This document shows positions 1-12,745 of a stretch of DNA of 64,000 nt, one piece after another; position 1 is the stretch's first letter, and each line of letters opens with the position of its first letter. Location: positions 1,555,491 to 1,619,490 of the forward strand of contig NC_083564.1 in NCBI RefSeq assembly GCF_019925205.1, in the 5' to 3' direction. Source of the DNA: Metopolophium dirhodum. Taxonomy: Eukaryota > Arthropoda > Insecta > Hemiptera > Aphididae. Under the pieces are notes generated by a model that made no database searches, had not been told where the DNA came from, and saw only the letters and a program-made list of their open reading frames with translations. Position numbers and translations under genes: made by a program.

Positions 1-921
1 TGTGGATAAATAGGAATATAAAAAATATAATATTGATAGTGGTGTTGGTTTTTAATGTGTTGTACATGATATTACAATAAGTTGTCTATATTAATTTTTT
101 TTAATACTTGGTATTCTCATCTTGTCCTAGAGATAATTATACTCCACAAGCTGTACCTACATTGTATTGGATCTTTTTTCTCATAAGGTAGCTGTGAGTG
201 TATAGTGTATTTGGTGGCAGTAGCCTTAATCTTAGGTGTGTTTAAAATGACACATTTTCTATTAAAACATTCCGATTTTGACAATGTTTAATTGTTCTAT
301 AGGTACTAATAACAAATGATAAATAATAACCATCAAAATGTCATTCTGTTACATTTTAAGTTAATTACTCTTTGGTGGTTATTAGCTGTTTTTATGGCCA
401 TTTTGACAACTTTTTCATCCCCAGTTTCCCTTCCTTATAATTGTGGCATGGTATTTAAGCTATAGTCATAATATTGTTTTTTCAGATAGTTTGCTTCTGT
501 CATAAAAATGTTATGCAAGTTAGTGTTCTAAAATGCTTAAATAATATATAATATATATATATAAGCATACTACTAAACAATTTTTGAATGTTGATATTAA
601 AAGATATATCACAACATACAATAATAATTTTCTACCAGCAATTTACAATGTTTCATTCAAATTGAATCAGATACAGTTGGTATAATTATCAGTTCTTCTT
701 AATATAATTTATTCTAAGTTAATACATTATTTAATAATGCTGAAATAAATAAAATAAATTGTATTATTATCAATATGTACCTCATGGTATACCAACTACT
801 TATTAATTTCTTATGTACCTGACATTGTGAGAATTAATTGATCTAATCTTAATAATTTCTTTTAAAATTATCTAATAGTATACACAACAGTTATAACACT
901 GAATATAATAATAGATTATAC
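1..921. other. AT-rich sequence without a recognisable gene
   Basis: No open frame of useful length, splice-consistent exon or RNA gene was seen on either strand. The sequence is low-complexity A/T with short TA runs near 545-565. It could be intergenic or intronic; nothing in it decides which. Confidence 0.5.
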
Positions 922-1173
922 CCGGAGTTCTCAACTTACGGTTTGTGGGCCGGCTCTGGCCCACCAAGATTTTCTAACTGGCCTCACCATGCTAATTGGT
1001 GTTATGAAAATATATTAATTTTTATTGTTTTTAATATATTAATTACTAAAAATAATTCTTAATTATCTTCAATATTAATAATAAACATTTAATATCCCTA
1101 CATAAAAAATTTTGGCCTGTGATGCCAAAGCGTATCAGATTGGCTCACCATAAAAAAAGTTTGGTGACCCCTG
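922..1173. mobile_element. Short hAT-like inverted-repeat element (MITE)
   Basis: The left end (CCGGAGTTCTCAACTT) is an imperfect inverted match to the right end, whose reverse complement reads CAGGGGTCACCAAACTT. The flanking octamers GATTATAC and GCCTATAC agree at 6 of 8 positions, as expected for a worn 8-bp target-site duplication of the hAT superfamily. The element is about 250 bp and has no coding capacity, so it would be a non-autonomous MITE. The ends are diverged and the superfamily call is an inference from end sequence and duplication length. Confidence 0.5.
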
Positions 1174-1849
1174 GCCTATACTGTTAGTGTTATATTGTAT
1201 TTTCTACTTTAAAATATTATCTTATCAGCTAATCATATTATACAAAAAGCGTTGTTAAAATGTTAAATATACATGTTAAACGTTAATGTTTACATACTGG
1301 GAAAAAGTGAATTAACTAAACCACATTAAGCAAAATGACTAGATTTTAACACTGATGAAGTATTTGGTTTAAGTCATTAACAAATAATCATTTTTTTTAA
1401 ACAAGTTTACAATAGATTTACTAAACTGAAAATACTTCTATAGTTATTCTATGCTTCAATCGTTGGCAATAATGCGTGTGAAAAATTAATTTTGCAATAT
1501 TAATTGTTAACGTGAAATCATTACATTAACATTGCATAGACCAATAAATCTATGTTAGACAATATTATATAAATGTATTCAGAACCCATTTATTTACTTT
1601 TTTTTCTGGCAAACCGTTACAGTAATTCTGGGCATACAATATGTAACTGGCAGTTGAAATAAATCTGACCTTCGGCGTTAATCATGATCTGTGAAAAAAA
1701 AGTTTTTGTTAATAATCGACAAAGAAGTCGTAGTGGCAAACACAACCGGGACCAGTACTTCTGTCACCGATAACAACTATAGCAGCTAACTCTTAATGGT
1801 AATAATAAAAACAACGACAGCAACGTTTGATATTTTGACGAGTAGGTAG

Positions 1850-2629
1850 TCATCGAATAGACAATAGCGTTCGATGAAGATCGCAGCCTACAGATGCACA
1901 CACGCAACTGAATGCTGAGCTAGTGCTGTCCAAATAGCGTTACGTTAGTCGTGCATGTCATGAATAAAATATTTTGTGGAGGAAATTATTGATCATATTG
2001 GTATTGTATACGATAAACTGACCTTGACTTGCAGCTCGAATCGCTGAAACCAACGCTCAACACAAGCACAAATAAATCAAAACTCGTACTGAAAAACGTT
2101 GGTGCGGCCAGAAGAGCGACGTGTGGTGATGTCAATATTTTGGACGGCAAAGAGGAAAATCGTACGTGATACTGCAGTACAACTGCGGACGACGCTACCA
2201 GTCTACCAGTATAGAGTCTACACGGAACAAAAACAACGGACAGAGGCGATAACAACTACGATGGGACGGACCCCCCGCCGGGCGAGAGGAGACAATAATG
2301 TTGAAACGCAAATGTGTGGAAAACAACAAGACGAGCAACACGGTTGTCGATTACGCGAATAATAAAAATAAATAAATATATAATAATATAATGATATATA
2401 ATGATAATAAAAATAATAGTAATAATAATAATTGATGTAAATAGGCGACGTTCACGACCGACTGGCTCGTCTGTTATCACGTCGTCCAGCAGGCAACAGC
2501 TGCAGCTACAACACTGCTGCAGAGTGCAGGCAGCCTGCTGCAGACCGACTGACTACGGACTGCGGAGTACAGGCTAGCCGCGTTGTTGACCAATAACGAT
2601 TGTGCGGTAATCGATTTCCGAACAAAACC
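1850..2629. promoter_or_regulatory. GC/CpG-richer block, possible promoter and non-coding first exon
   Basis: This block stands out from the AT-rich surroundings, with many CG dinucleotides between 2090 and 2620 and CAG/CTG-rich sequence at 2500-2580. Short frames on both strands are open only because stop codons are rarer here, and they do not look like protein. A consensus plus-strand splice donor (ACC then GTAAGT) follows at 2630, which would suit the end of a 5' untranslated exon. No partner exon was identified, so the direction and even the existence of a gene here are uncertain. Confidence 0.25.
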
Positions 2630-3148
2630 GTAAGTTTATAAATTGTGATTCAATGATTCAAACATGAAACAATGTCATCAAACGAAAATACTCTTGAACT
2701 GCCACGCTGTGGATGGCTGCAACCGTGTAGCACGTGTATATATTTATTTTTCAACGATAGGAATTGACGTAATATACATTTGTGCACGCATACCAAGTAT
2801 AATTATAAAATTGAAATTAATTATTATTCATTTTAATAATAAAATATTCGATATTTTGTTGTTTTCATATTTTTCATTAGACATAACATTGAGTATTGAT
2901 GACTTTTTAAGGTATTTAATTAGCTACATCGACAAAGATAAATATATTATTTATAACTTATGTATAACTTGTAAATTGTAAGCTTACACAAAGACGGCAT
3001 TATTTCAGGGCATATTAATTAATGTCCGGCACCATTCAAATGATATTTTTCTTGAAAATGTTATCCATCTATTCCATCGAAATCAAAATTGAAAATTCTA
3101 ACTAGAAGTTATTAAAATGTTTATAATATGTATAATAATCCTTAAAAA
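2630..3148. other. AT-rich stretch, no gene seen
   Basis: A 105-codon frame on the plus strand at 2664-2981 has composition typical of AT-rich non-coding DNA (rich in I, Y, K, N) and no recognisable motif. No splice-consistent exon was found. Confidence 0.45.
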
Positions 3149-4414
3149 GTGGGTAAGTGGATGCCGCTCTGCTGAACAGAAGATTACAAGTAGGTCACTG
3201 TAATGGATGGTGTTAAAACTGAACATTTTATAATTTTTTAATTACAATGATTGAGCATTTTCGAGATTTTGATAAATTTTGTCAAAATTTGAACTTAAAA
3301 TGCATATAAAAAATTTTTGCCTATGTATTTTTAATATTTTTCAACTGTTATTGCAACATTATATCAGGAGCCTTGCATTACATTTTCTCGCTTTTTTACC
3401 CAACAAATAAAATGTTATTGATATTTATAGAAAAAAAACTAAAATAATTGGAAATTGAAAATGTGCGTCAACAGCTCAAAATAAGTCAAAATATTTTAAA
3501 AACGTTATGGTGTATATAATATGCTAATATAATTATTCAGTGAAATTTGCATGTATCTAGAGTCATTCGTTTTTTAATTATATCAAAATAAGAAAATAGT
3601 TACATGAGAAATCGAGTGAAGAATACATTTTGTAAAAATATGAATTTAATAAGCTCATAAAAATTTAATTTCACTTTCTAGTAGATATTTTTTTGTTGAA
3701 AAAAGGTAGACAAACTTATGAAAAATCTTGTATTACATTTTCAAATCTTAGATTTAAAAACAAAAAATTTTATGATTTTCTAACAAAAAATAATTTTCAA
3801 AATTTCGTGTTTTTTCCGTATTTTGTCAATATTTAAAACTTTAAATACTTATAAAAAAACTGTGACTAAGGATTTTGAATATTTTTCAAACGTCATTGTA
3901 ACAACATAATAGAAGCTTTGTATTAAATTTTCAAACTTTTTTACCTAACAAATAAAGTTTTATTGACATTCATAGAAAAAAAACCTAAAAAAAGTTGGAA
4001 ACTGAGTATTTTCGTAAAGAACTCAAAACAAGTCAAAATGTTGTGAAATTTCTTTCATGTATAGAAATCGCTAACATAAACGATAAACATTCATTGAAAA
4101 TTTCATGTATTTACGATCATTTGTTCTAGAGTTACACCAAAAGCCAAAATCGATTTTGTCAAAAACCGATTTTGCGTAAACATTTTTCCTTAATTTTTAT
4201 TTTGTTTTTTTCGGGCGCTTTTGAAAACTATTGGGAATTTTAAAATTTGACCAACTAGATTCACTTTCCCATCGAACAAGATACTGAAGTTGAAAATCGA
4301 AGCATTATTTCGACTACTAATCGTGTACACAGACACAAAATAATAAATAAATAAAAAAAATTAAAAAAACACATCATTGTAAAATCAATACAGTCATTTT
4401 TCCACTCAGAATCT
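3149..4414 (+). repeat. Asymmetric-end repeat family, copy A (reads from the GTGGGTAAGTGG end)
   Basis: This copy starts with GTGGGTAAGTGGATGCCGCT and ends with CACTCAGAATCT, the two conserved termini of a family found about a dozen times in the window. It is non-coding and contains internal repeats of a motif (a T-rich run, then ACCCAACAAATAAA, GATATTTATAGAAAAAAA and GAAAACTGA). It lies head to head with copy B at 4544-5978, separated by about 130 bp, so the pair forms a giant imperfect inverted repeat. The ends are not inverted repeats of each other, so this is not an ordinary TIR transposon. Its class is unknown. Confidence 0.75.
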
Positions 4415-4543
4415 AAAACATAGTAGCATGCTTCTTATTATATATATCCGAATGAAATTGTTTACATGAAATTAACTTGTACAGCTCTTTGATAGTTACA
4501 TGTACAAAATCAATAATTAACATTATTCAATGATAATCTTTTT

Positions 4544-5978
4544 AGATTCTTTGTGGAACGATGAATGTATTGATTTACAACGATGTGTGTGTTTTTTTTT
4601 TTGTATCTGTCATCACGGTTTGGGGCAGTAAAACTGATTCGATTTTCATCAACAGTATCTTGTTTGATCGGAAAATGAATCCAGTTGGTGCATTCGGGTG
4701 GTCAAATTCCCAATAGTTTTCAAAAGCGCCGGGAAAAACAACATAAAAATTAAGGAAAAACGAGAATTTTTAGGCAAAATTGGTTTTTCACAAAATCTAT
4801 TTTGGTTTTTGATGTAACTCTAGAAAAAATGAAAGTATATACATGAAATTTTCACTGATTGTTTATATTTAAATTTTCTATATACGATAACATTTTCAAA
4901 ATATTTTGATTTGTTTTGAACTGTTTAGGAACATTTTCAGTTTCCAATTTTATTTGTCTTTTTTCTATGAATGACAATAAAACTTTATTTGTTGAGTAAA
5001 AATACTTGAAAATTTAATACAAGGCTTCTACTACATTGTTACAATAACATTTGAAAAATATTAAAAATCCTTAGTCACAGTTTTTATTTATAAGCATTTA
5101 AAGTTAAAATTTTGACAAAATACGGAAAAACCACAAAAATTAGCAAATTATTTAGAGTTAAGAATTCATAAAAAAAATTTTTTTTTTAAATCTAAGATTT
5201 GCAAATTTAATACAAGATTATCCATAAGTTTTTCTACTTATATCAAAAAAAAAATGTCTACAAGAAAGTCAAATTAAATTTTTATGAGCGTTTGAAATTA
5301 AAATTTTTACAACAATTGATATTCAGTCGATTTCTCATGTAACGATTTTCCAGCTGTTTTGTTGTAATTAAAAACCGAATGACTGTAGATACTTGAAAAT
5401 TTCACTGAATGTTTATATTAGCATTTTCTATACACGATAAAATTTTGAAAATAATTTGACTCTTTTTGAGCTGTTTACGGACATTATCAGTTTTCAATTT
5501 TTTTAGTTTTTTTTTCTATAAAATAAATATCAATAAAATTTTATTTGTTGGGTAAAAAATCGTGAAAATGTAACGCAAGGCTCCTGATATATTGTTGCAA
5601 TTGCAGTTGAAAAATATTAAAAATACATAGGCACAATTTTTTTTATAAGCATTTATAGTTCAAATTTTGACAACATTTTTAAAATTTAAAATTTAATAAT
5701 TATCTTGTAGTAAAAAATTTATAAAATGTTCAACTTTTATAGATAAGGATTGAAAATTTAAAACAAGGCACCGTAAATAGGTTATATATAAATTACATTA
5801 TTCACTATAATATCATCAAATATACTTGGTAATATCATAGGCTGACTGACCGTTTTCCCTCAGAATCGTTTTTCTTATACAATGATATTATATCATTGAA
5901 TTCAAATTTGACACCATCCATTACAGTGACCCACCAGACTAACCTACTGTACAGCAGAACGACATCCACTTACCCACC
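4544..5978 (-). repeat. Asymmetric-end repeat family, copy B (inverted relative to A)
   Basis: It starts at AGATTCTTTGTGGAACGATG and ends at CATCCACTTACCCACC, so it is the reverse complement arrangement of copy A. The outer terminal 120 bp of both copies share the segment around CTGTACAGCAGA and TCCATTACAGTGACCCA. Length is about 1.43 kb, like copy E at 18133-19577. No coding frame is present. A and B could be independent insertions or one inverted duplication. Confidence 0.75.
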
Positions 5979-6744
5979 TTTTTTTAAATTTAAAATTTAA
6001 ATTCCTACTAATTCCCGTAATAATGTAATATCATCAATCATCATTGCCTATTCCTGAATCAAATTGAACTAAAAAATTGTATATCTACATTTGCAAAAAT
6101 AAAATGTTCAATAAATATTTTTATCATAAGCCAGTAACATTTTACAAGACTAATTATTATAGTTTTTTGAAGTTTTTTTAACCACAAAATTTTAAGTGTC
6201 AATTTATTGACCAAAAAATTACAGATTTACACGGTAATATTATTAAAAATGTACATCTAATTACTAGGTATTTATATGGTACTGTATAATAATTAATCAT
6301 ATAACTTTTAAATAAATATCTTATCAATATAAATATAAAACTAAATTTTACTTAGGTAATAAAAAAACACATTTTGAGATTGGATTAAAATGTAAAAACT
6401 CAACAGAAAATAAAACGAACAACAATAAGACAGTAGGTAATAATTTACACATATTTATAAGTATGCCTGCAGCTATACAAATACAAAAAATAAATACAAC
6501 ATTAATAGTATATAGGTATAGTAAATACAGTTCATTAAAAATAGTTTAAACATCATTGGACAAAATTATTTATATAATGTCTGTTCAATGTTATATTCAC
6601 ATTTGATATTAATTTTTTTAATACAATGCAAATATTTAAGAAATGTATGCTTGTTACAAATTTTTTACCATGTGTGGTTAAACAACTTAGGATGTTTTTA
6701 TGTTATAGGTACGTCTCAATACTCATATACATGAAATAAATGAT
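5979..6744. other. 3' flank of the transporter gene
   Basis: AT-rich sequence downstream of the minus-strand transporter stop codon. The part next to 6744 should hold its 3' untranslated region. No canonical AATAAA was seen close to the stop on the minus strand; a weak ATTAAA lies near 6615-6622. The remainder shows no gene. Confidence 0.4.
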
Positions 6745-9700
6745 TTACATATGTACAAGTCCTTCAACATTGTCGGATTTCATCTCATTGGTATTAGTAG
6801 TAGTATTAGCGTTGAGATCATTTGATGTATCTTCCAAATTATTTTTCTGGATTGGTTTAACTGCTGACACCTGATTTCGAGTCAAGTAATAAGTAATTCT
6901 GAAATCCAAAAATATGACTTATGTTATATTTCTTAAATTTAAGTGATAATAATGTATATGCATTACGTAATTGTGTGCATTGTAAAAAACTTACGCAAAA
7001 CATCCGATTAACGGAACGGTTAAACATATGCTGATGATGAAAAAGGCACTAGGCATAGATTCCAGCGTTCTGTTGTACACTACATTATACAATGGTAAGA
7101 TTGCACTTTTCGATAAATTGTCCATGGCCATTCTCACAGCATTCATAGATCCTATTATATAGACACAAAAACACATTTTCAACATAAGTAAATAAGTTAC
7201 TAAATACATAAGGAATTTGGAATGTGTTTTAAATAATCATAGAAAATAAACATTAAAACGTTCTAATAACGTGTAACGATTTTAAACATTGGTTATTGAG
7301 ACATTTCATTAGATACTAGATATAAATTAATTACTTACCTAGTTCATGAGATTCCACGCATTTCGAAGCTATGGCACCACAGAGAGCTAATGCCGCACCA
7401 CGAAACAGTTCTAACGGAGGTACTATAATATAAAAGAACCCGATTAGTTGTTGTATAATTTGCATTGTGATTATTCAATGCAGGTAGGTACTCAATATTC
7501 ATAATAAGTAGGTGGGTATAAAACATTGATTTTACAATAAACAATAATATTGTAAAATCAAGTACCTGCCATTTGTCAACGATATAACTTTTACAATTAT
7601 AAATAACAACCATTTTACCTATTATTGTTAGTATTAATTAATTTAAAAAGAAAAATTTGAATTAATGATTACTATGATCAAAGTTATACATAATATAATA
7701 TTCTATATACAATAAATAGTGTTTGTTCATGATATAATTAGTAAATAGTACAGTTGTAGGCAAGAGACAACATTGATACAATATACATAATGTATTTTAG
7801 TTTATATTCTAACTTACTGTTAGACTATTATCCAAAGCTGGGCAAGTTAACCAATTTTTATAACTAGTTAAAGTTAAGTTATCCTAAAAAAAAAATAACT
7901 AAGCTAAGTTAAAGTTAGTTTTAAAAAGTTACAGAATTTGAGTAACTAAGCTAAGTTACAAATTTTCATGAAAATAATAACTAAGTTAAGTTACTTTTTT
8001 TTTTAAAAATACCTTTAACTTACTCATAAACGTTTTTTTTCTCATCGTAGGAAAATAACTAGTTTTGGTATAAAGTAAAACAAATTAATAACAAATGAAC
8101 AGACTAAATTATTTTATAAATTATACAACTGTTTTCGATTATTGTTATAGCTATTAGTATTTATTTATTAAAAACAATTAAATAGTATTTGAATCTTGAA
8201 ATATAATTTTTTTCATTTGTTTCCATTAAAATACAATAGAAATATAGAATAGAATATATTATAATATAGTACCTATTTAATCATATTCTACTCAAAAAAT
8301 ATAAATTAATCTACTGCTGCTAGTTCTGCTATAAAGCAAAATTGTGAAGTTAATAATTATTTTCAGTTTTAAATGTTGTCTAATCCAAATGTTTCTTTTT
8401 TGAATTTGAAGGAAAATGTTTAAAACATTGATATAAGAAAAATAATATTTACAGTTCACATTAAAATATAAAATATTAAAATGTTACAAAAATATTTTTA
8501 CAGTCCTAAATCTTTTCAGTTTATTAAAAGTAGCAATCAAACTATTAGAGCTAATAAAGTGTTCAAAATGACAAAATTACTTAATTAATCATGGCGGTTC
8601 TCAGAAATATCAATGCAAATAATGTACAGTTCATAAATCATAGTAAGAACTTTTTTGTAAATAACTTTTTACAAATAACTTTAATTTTAACAAAATAACT
8701 AAGTTAAGTTACAATTATTTATAAAAAGAAATAACTTAGTTACTAATTAAGTTATTTTCTACATTCTATTTTTTTTTAAATAGTTAAGTTAAAAGTTATC
8801 AAAAAAATTAAATATTAACTTAACTTTTAACTTTTTAACTAGTTACTGTACAGCTTTGCTATTATCTTATCGTGTAGTGTCAAGTGTGTACATACTGCAT
8901 AGTAAATAGCAATAATTAGTATTCGTTCATCGTTTATTGGTATATAATATATATATATCGGCATATAATATAATATACTAATATAATATAATATAATATA
9001 TTTATAGTCTTTATTACCACTCATTATTTTTCAAACGAAACTGAAATTCCGTTCTTTTATGACTTAAAATATATGAAATATACGAAATAATAAAAATACG
9101 AAAATATACGAAATATATGAAACAAATCTACGTTTAGAAATAATTCACTGCTTTGCGGAAATTATGTATACTACTAGTAACAGTTGTATAAATTTGCATA
9201 GAAAAAACTATGGAAAAAAGATTAAGTTAAGAGTATCTATTTATAATTGTGAAAGAAAGGTACTTACATTTTAATCAAGTGGAATTATTATGTAATTTTT
9301 TTACAACACTGTTAGAGTACTTGTAATTTGTTTTAGTATAATACTTAGAAGTGTATGTTTTAATTAAAAATAATTATATTATCATAATTAATAAATACCT
9401 AGTTTGTATCCAAGATAAATAAATAGGTATTAATCATATCTTCAGTAGAAAGTATAAAATAAAAAAGCGCGTAAGTGGATGTCGCTTTGCTATACAGTAG
9501 GTTACAAGTGGGTCATTGTATAATGGATTGTATTAAACTTAAATTCAATGATATAATATCATTGTATAAGAAAAACGATTTTGAGCGGAGACGGTTTGTC
9601 AGTCTGGATATTTTATATTGTTATTATTTATTATATCATGTAAGTTAAACTAATATTATAATATTGTTCTTCTTTATTCGTTTTTATGGTGATACACAAA

Positions 9701-12122
9701 GCGTTAGAAATTAAAATCCCATTTTTAGCGGTTTTTCGTAATATGTCGGTGGTTTTTCCCGTGGCATTAAATAACTATTGAGAAAATCGAAAAATGACCT
9801 TTTTAAAGTACCATCTTGATCCAATTTTCTAAAAGATAAAGTACTATATGTTGAAATCGAAGCACTCCTTCTGGTAAAAATTTTGTATACAGGATAAAAA
9901 AAATAAATAAACACCATTATAAAACCACTAGCTTCCTCGCTCCGCTCAGAATCTAAAATCATATAATTTAGTCTAGTAAACAATATTTGAAGCTCTAAAA
10001 ATGATTTATCAAACATTTGTATGTTAAAATAGATAAATAAAAAAATAAGATATGGCAAAAAAATAATACGACCGAGGCCAATAATCCATTTGTGTAAGAG
10101 GAAGGAGGTCGCAGTAATTAAAATATATTTACTTACCAAATAATAAATATTGCAGTTTAGTCACTAGTAGGAATCCGACAGCAGTTGCAATATCGAAGAA
10201 AGTAGCAATCAGACCGATCATTGCATCGTTCATTTTAAGGAATCGACTTAAAATTCCAAGAGAAAATAATGATCCTAAAATTTGTTTTATTTTAATATTA
10301 AACGTTCATAAAAAAAGAATAAGAAAATCTTACCAAATAGCATAATTCCCATTGTGTACGCACTGAATAAACTAAAATTAATTTCTTTGAAGCCAAACTG
10401 TTTTCTCAAATACAAGTACATTAGACCTATTTCACCTGTGAATGAATAAAAATAAATATTATTTAAATTAATAATTCATATCCTATGAACAAAATAGGCA
10501 CATATAAGCTGTTCCTTTTATTATTTTCTTTCTTTAATTAACTGCCAGAGATACTATCTCGAAAGTCGAAGACTTGTATTAACATAGCCATCAACGCCGT
10601 TTTGAGGATGAACCAACACTATAATATCTCTTTCTGAATTGTGATCATACATTTTACCCACATGTGATTACAATACATTGAAAAATACAAAAATATTTTT
10701 CAGTGAAAGTACGGTTAAATTGCCTAAAACTGATCTTAAATAAGGGCCATGTGCGTAAATCAGACTAAATCTATAGGTAACTCACATACCTATATGGTCG
10801 ATGATAGAGTTTTTAGGGGCCATGAGTCAAGGTTTTTCGTGGGTGAAAACGATTCACATTCGTTTGGTGAAATAATGATGACTATGGCTATAGGTACTTT
10901 TTTTTTTGTACTTAATATAATAGTATTATAATTTAGTGTGTACCTAACTGCAAGACTAAAGCGTAAATCAATTCTCTAATTTTATCATACATATAGGCTG
11001 CGTTAGTAGAAGTAAGATTAGGGTGCAGGCATGATGGTGGGTCTAGTACCTATGAAATAAACATTTTCGGCCCCATCAAGCAAAATAGTTCGCCATGCCG
11101 TTGATATATATATAGTATATAGGTAGCCTTTCGATACGTTGACTATATACATTTAGGGACCTACCTATAACAATATAATTTACTTATATCCACAGCGCAG
11201 TTTAAACGTTAAAGCGATATACTTTTAGCGATACTGGGTCGGTTAGGTTACATATTAATATCTGTATCTCACCCACAAAAGGAGCGCCGGTCAACGGCGA
11301 GGCGACGATCATAAGCAAGAGTACAAAGCGCTTGTGGTTGTCACGCTTGACGAATACGGTCTTGCAGCTCTGGACGACGATATTTGGGTCAAACGTGTTC
11401 CTGTACAGTGAACCAGTCACCTTGTACGGTTCGGACGTGTCGTAAATGAACAGCAGGCCCAAGCACAGGGCGATCGCGTTTAGGCCCACGTTCAAGGCAA
11501 ACACGGTGGCGAACCCTAGTCTTACGTTCAGATAACCACCTGACAGCGCGCCCAAGGTGGCGGCCAGCGGCAGGACGGCTGACGCGAACCCGATGCGCAT
11601 GGTCCGGTTGGACATGTTGGTGATGTCAGCTAGGTACGCGAACATGCCGATGAAGAAGCAGTGCTGCGACCCGGTGACGGACAGGATTAGCGACTGCGTA
11701 ATACCGGTGACAGTGGGCGACAGCTGGTTCCAGAACACGGCGGACAGTAGGTTGAACGCGTCGCAGGTCATCTGTCCGATCACCGGCACGAACATCAGCG
11801 GCCGGCGACGGCGGCCGTGCCGGTCGCTCCACGGGCCCGCGAACATGATGAACACCAGCGACAGCAGTTCTTGGATCATGTGTTTCCACACGTTGATGGA
11901 CGAGACGCCGTGCTGCGCGCTGTTCTCCAGAAGACAGTCCGGCAACACGTGCAGGTCCGGTGCCATGGTCGCGTTCGGGTTGCATCCTTTATGCAACAGC
12001 ATGTTCGTGCCCACGTTGTTTGACAGTACGTTGGCCACGAAGTACAAGAACAGCATAGGCTCCACCGTCACCGCGCAGCGCAGCGTTTTGAACGATTTGA
12101 GTTTCGGCACGTATATTGTCAT
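6745..12122 (-). CDS. SLC46/PCFT-like major facilitator transporter, six coding exons, 494 aa
   Basis: Coding exons, in order of transcription: 11273-12122, 10334-10435, 10137-10274, 7339-7422, 6995-7151 and 6745-6898. All introns are GT-AG and the phases agree, giving 494 codons plus TAA. Exon 1 (residues 1-283) has a membrane segment near 22-38 (EPMLFLYFVANVLSNNVG), an extracellular loop with Cys47, Cys63 and a glycosylation sequon at Asn50, then GPWSDRHGRRRRP at 96-108. That last motif is the MFS signature loop between helices 2 and 3. Later exons supply the C-terminal helices and a polar Asn/Thr-rich tail. Length and motifs fit the SLC46 family, which includes proton-coupled folate and heme transporters; the substrate cannot be read here. 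The ATG is set by an in-frame TAA just inside the upstream acceptor at 12157. Exon 1 is much richer in GC than the other exons. Confidence 0.88.
7833..8858. mobile_element. hAT-like non-autonomous element, 1026 bp, in the transporter intron
   Basis: The ends are CAAAGCTGGGCAAGTTAAC on the left and TACTGTACAGCTTTG on the right, a terminal inverted repeat. Perfect 8-bp target-site duplications CTATTATC lie at 7825-7832 and 8859-8866. Both sub-terminal regions are packed with repeats of the type TAACTTAAGTTA and TAACTAGTTA, also seen in the elements at 52959-53489 and 43082-43563. An 8-bp duplication with ends starting CA is the hallmark of hAT transposons. No transposase is encoded. Confidence 0.85.
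9466..9957 (+). repeat. Asymmetric-end repeat family, short copy C (intronic)
   Basis: It begins near GCGCGTAAGTGGATGTCGCT and ends GCTCCGCTCAGAATCT, so both conserved termini are present, but the body is only about 490 bp and differs from long copies such as E. It shares its body with copy D (17683-18132), including GGATAAAA then AATAAATAAACACCATTATA, so C and D form a short subfamily. It lies in the transporter's intron 3 (7423-10136), between coding exons 3 and 4. Confidence 0.7.
10436..11272 (-). other. Transporter intron 1, no other gene
   Basis: The intron begins at the GTGAGA donor after exon 1 and ends at the CAG acceptor before 10435. It holds AT-rich sequence; a 60-codon plus-strand frame at 10749-10931 has no protein-like features. 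Confidence 0.6.
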
Positions 12123-12157
12123 GATTACGCCAATGACGACGACGACACTCGCTTAGT
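12123..12157 (-). other. 5' untranslated part of the transporter's start exon, with splice acceptor
   Basis: Read on the minus strand, a T-rich tract ending TTTTATTTTAG lies directly before ACTAAGCGAGTG, making an acceptor at 12158/12157. The 35 nt between it and the ATG contain a TAA in frame with the ATG, so translation cannot begin further upstream in this exon. The gene must therefore have at least one non-coding first exon to the right of 12158, whose position I could not fix. Confidence 0.65.
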
Positions 12158-12745
12158 CTAAAATAAAAAAATCGATCGATTTGTATTCATATTATATACT
12201 GCAATAATGCGTATATTGCAGACTATGCAGTTTTTTTTTAATGATCGCTTAGTTACCGAAAGGTTAGGTTAGGTTAGGTTACGTTATGTAAAATATTGCT
12301 AAGTTGTTATTTAATTTTAATAAATTATGTGGATGTAGAGGGAAAGATGACCTACAAGGCAAAGTTTCCCTCTACAGCGCCACGATTACGACAAAAAAAA
12401 AAGGTTAGGTTAAGTTCTTTATATAGTTTTAAATACTACAATGGTTTGTGTTTTGTTGTTATTTTGAAGAATTCGTGAATAGGCATTAGGCTTTTTAATA
12501 AAATCTCTTTAAAGAAAAATAAATGACAACACTTTATTCTCTTTATTCTTAGTACTATATAAACGTATATTGTCCTACCTACCTATACGGATAAATATTT
12601 CAGGTGGTTATAAATCATAACAAATTTACTAATTACAAATTGTAAAAGTTGTAAATTATAATTTACAAGTTTTCGTGGTACAACACGTTTAGTGGTGAGG
12701 ACGTGAGGTTGAGTCAGGTTAGGTATTATAGATAATATACTATTA
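12158..12745. other. Upstream flank of the transporter, with interstitial TTAGG repeats
   Basis: AT-rich and non-coding. A run at 12261-12280 contains three full TTAGG units plus partial ones, the insect telomere repeat sequence; single GGTTAGGTTA-type pieces recur near 12405 and 12715. No exon was recognised. Confidence 0.5.

Noticed and set aside
9711..10139. 142-codon minus-strand frame
   Set aside because: It covers intron sequence including repeat copy C and only the last few bases of a real transporter exon; true exons flank it with matching phases.
11557..12156. 199-codon plus-strand frame, and shorter frames at 11626-11985 and 11817-12023
   Set aside because: They are shadows of the GC-rich first coding exon of the transporter, which has matching splice sites and MFS motifs on the minus strand.
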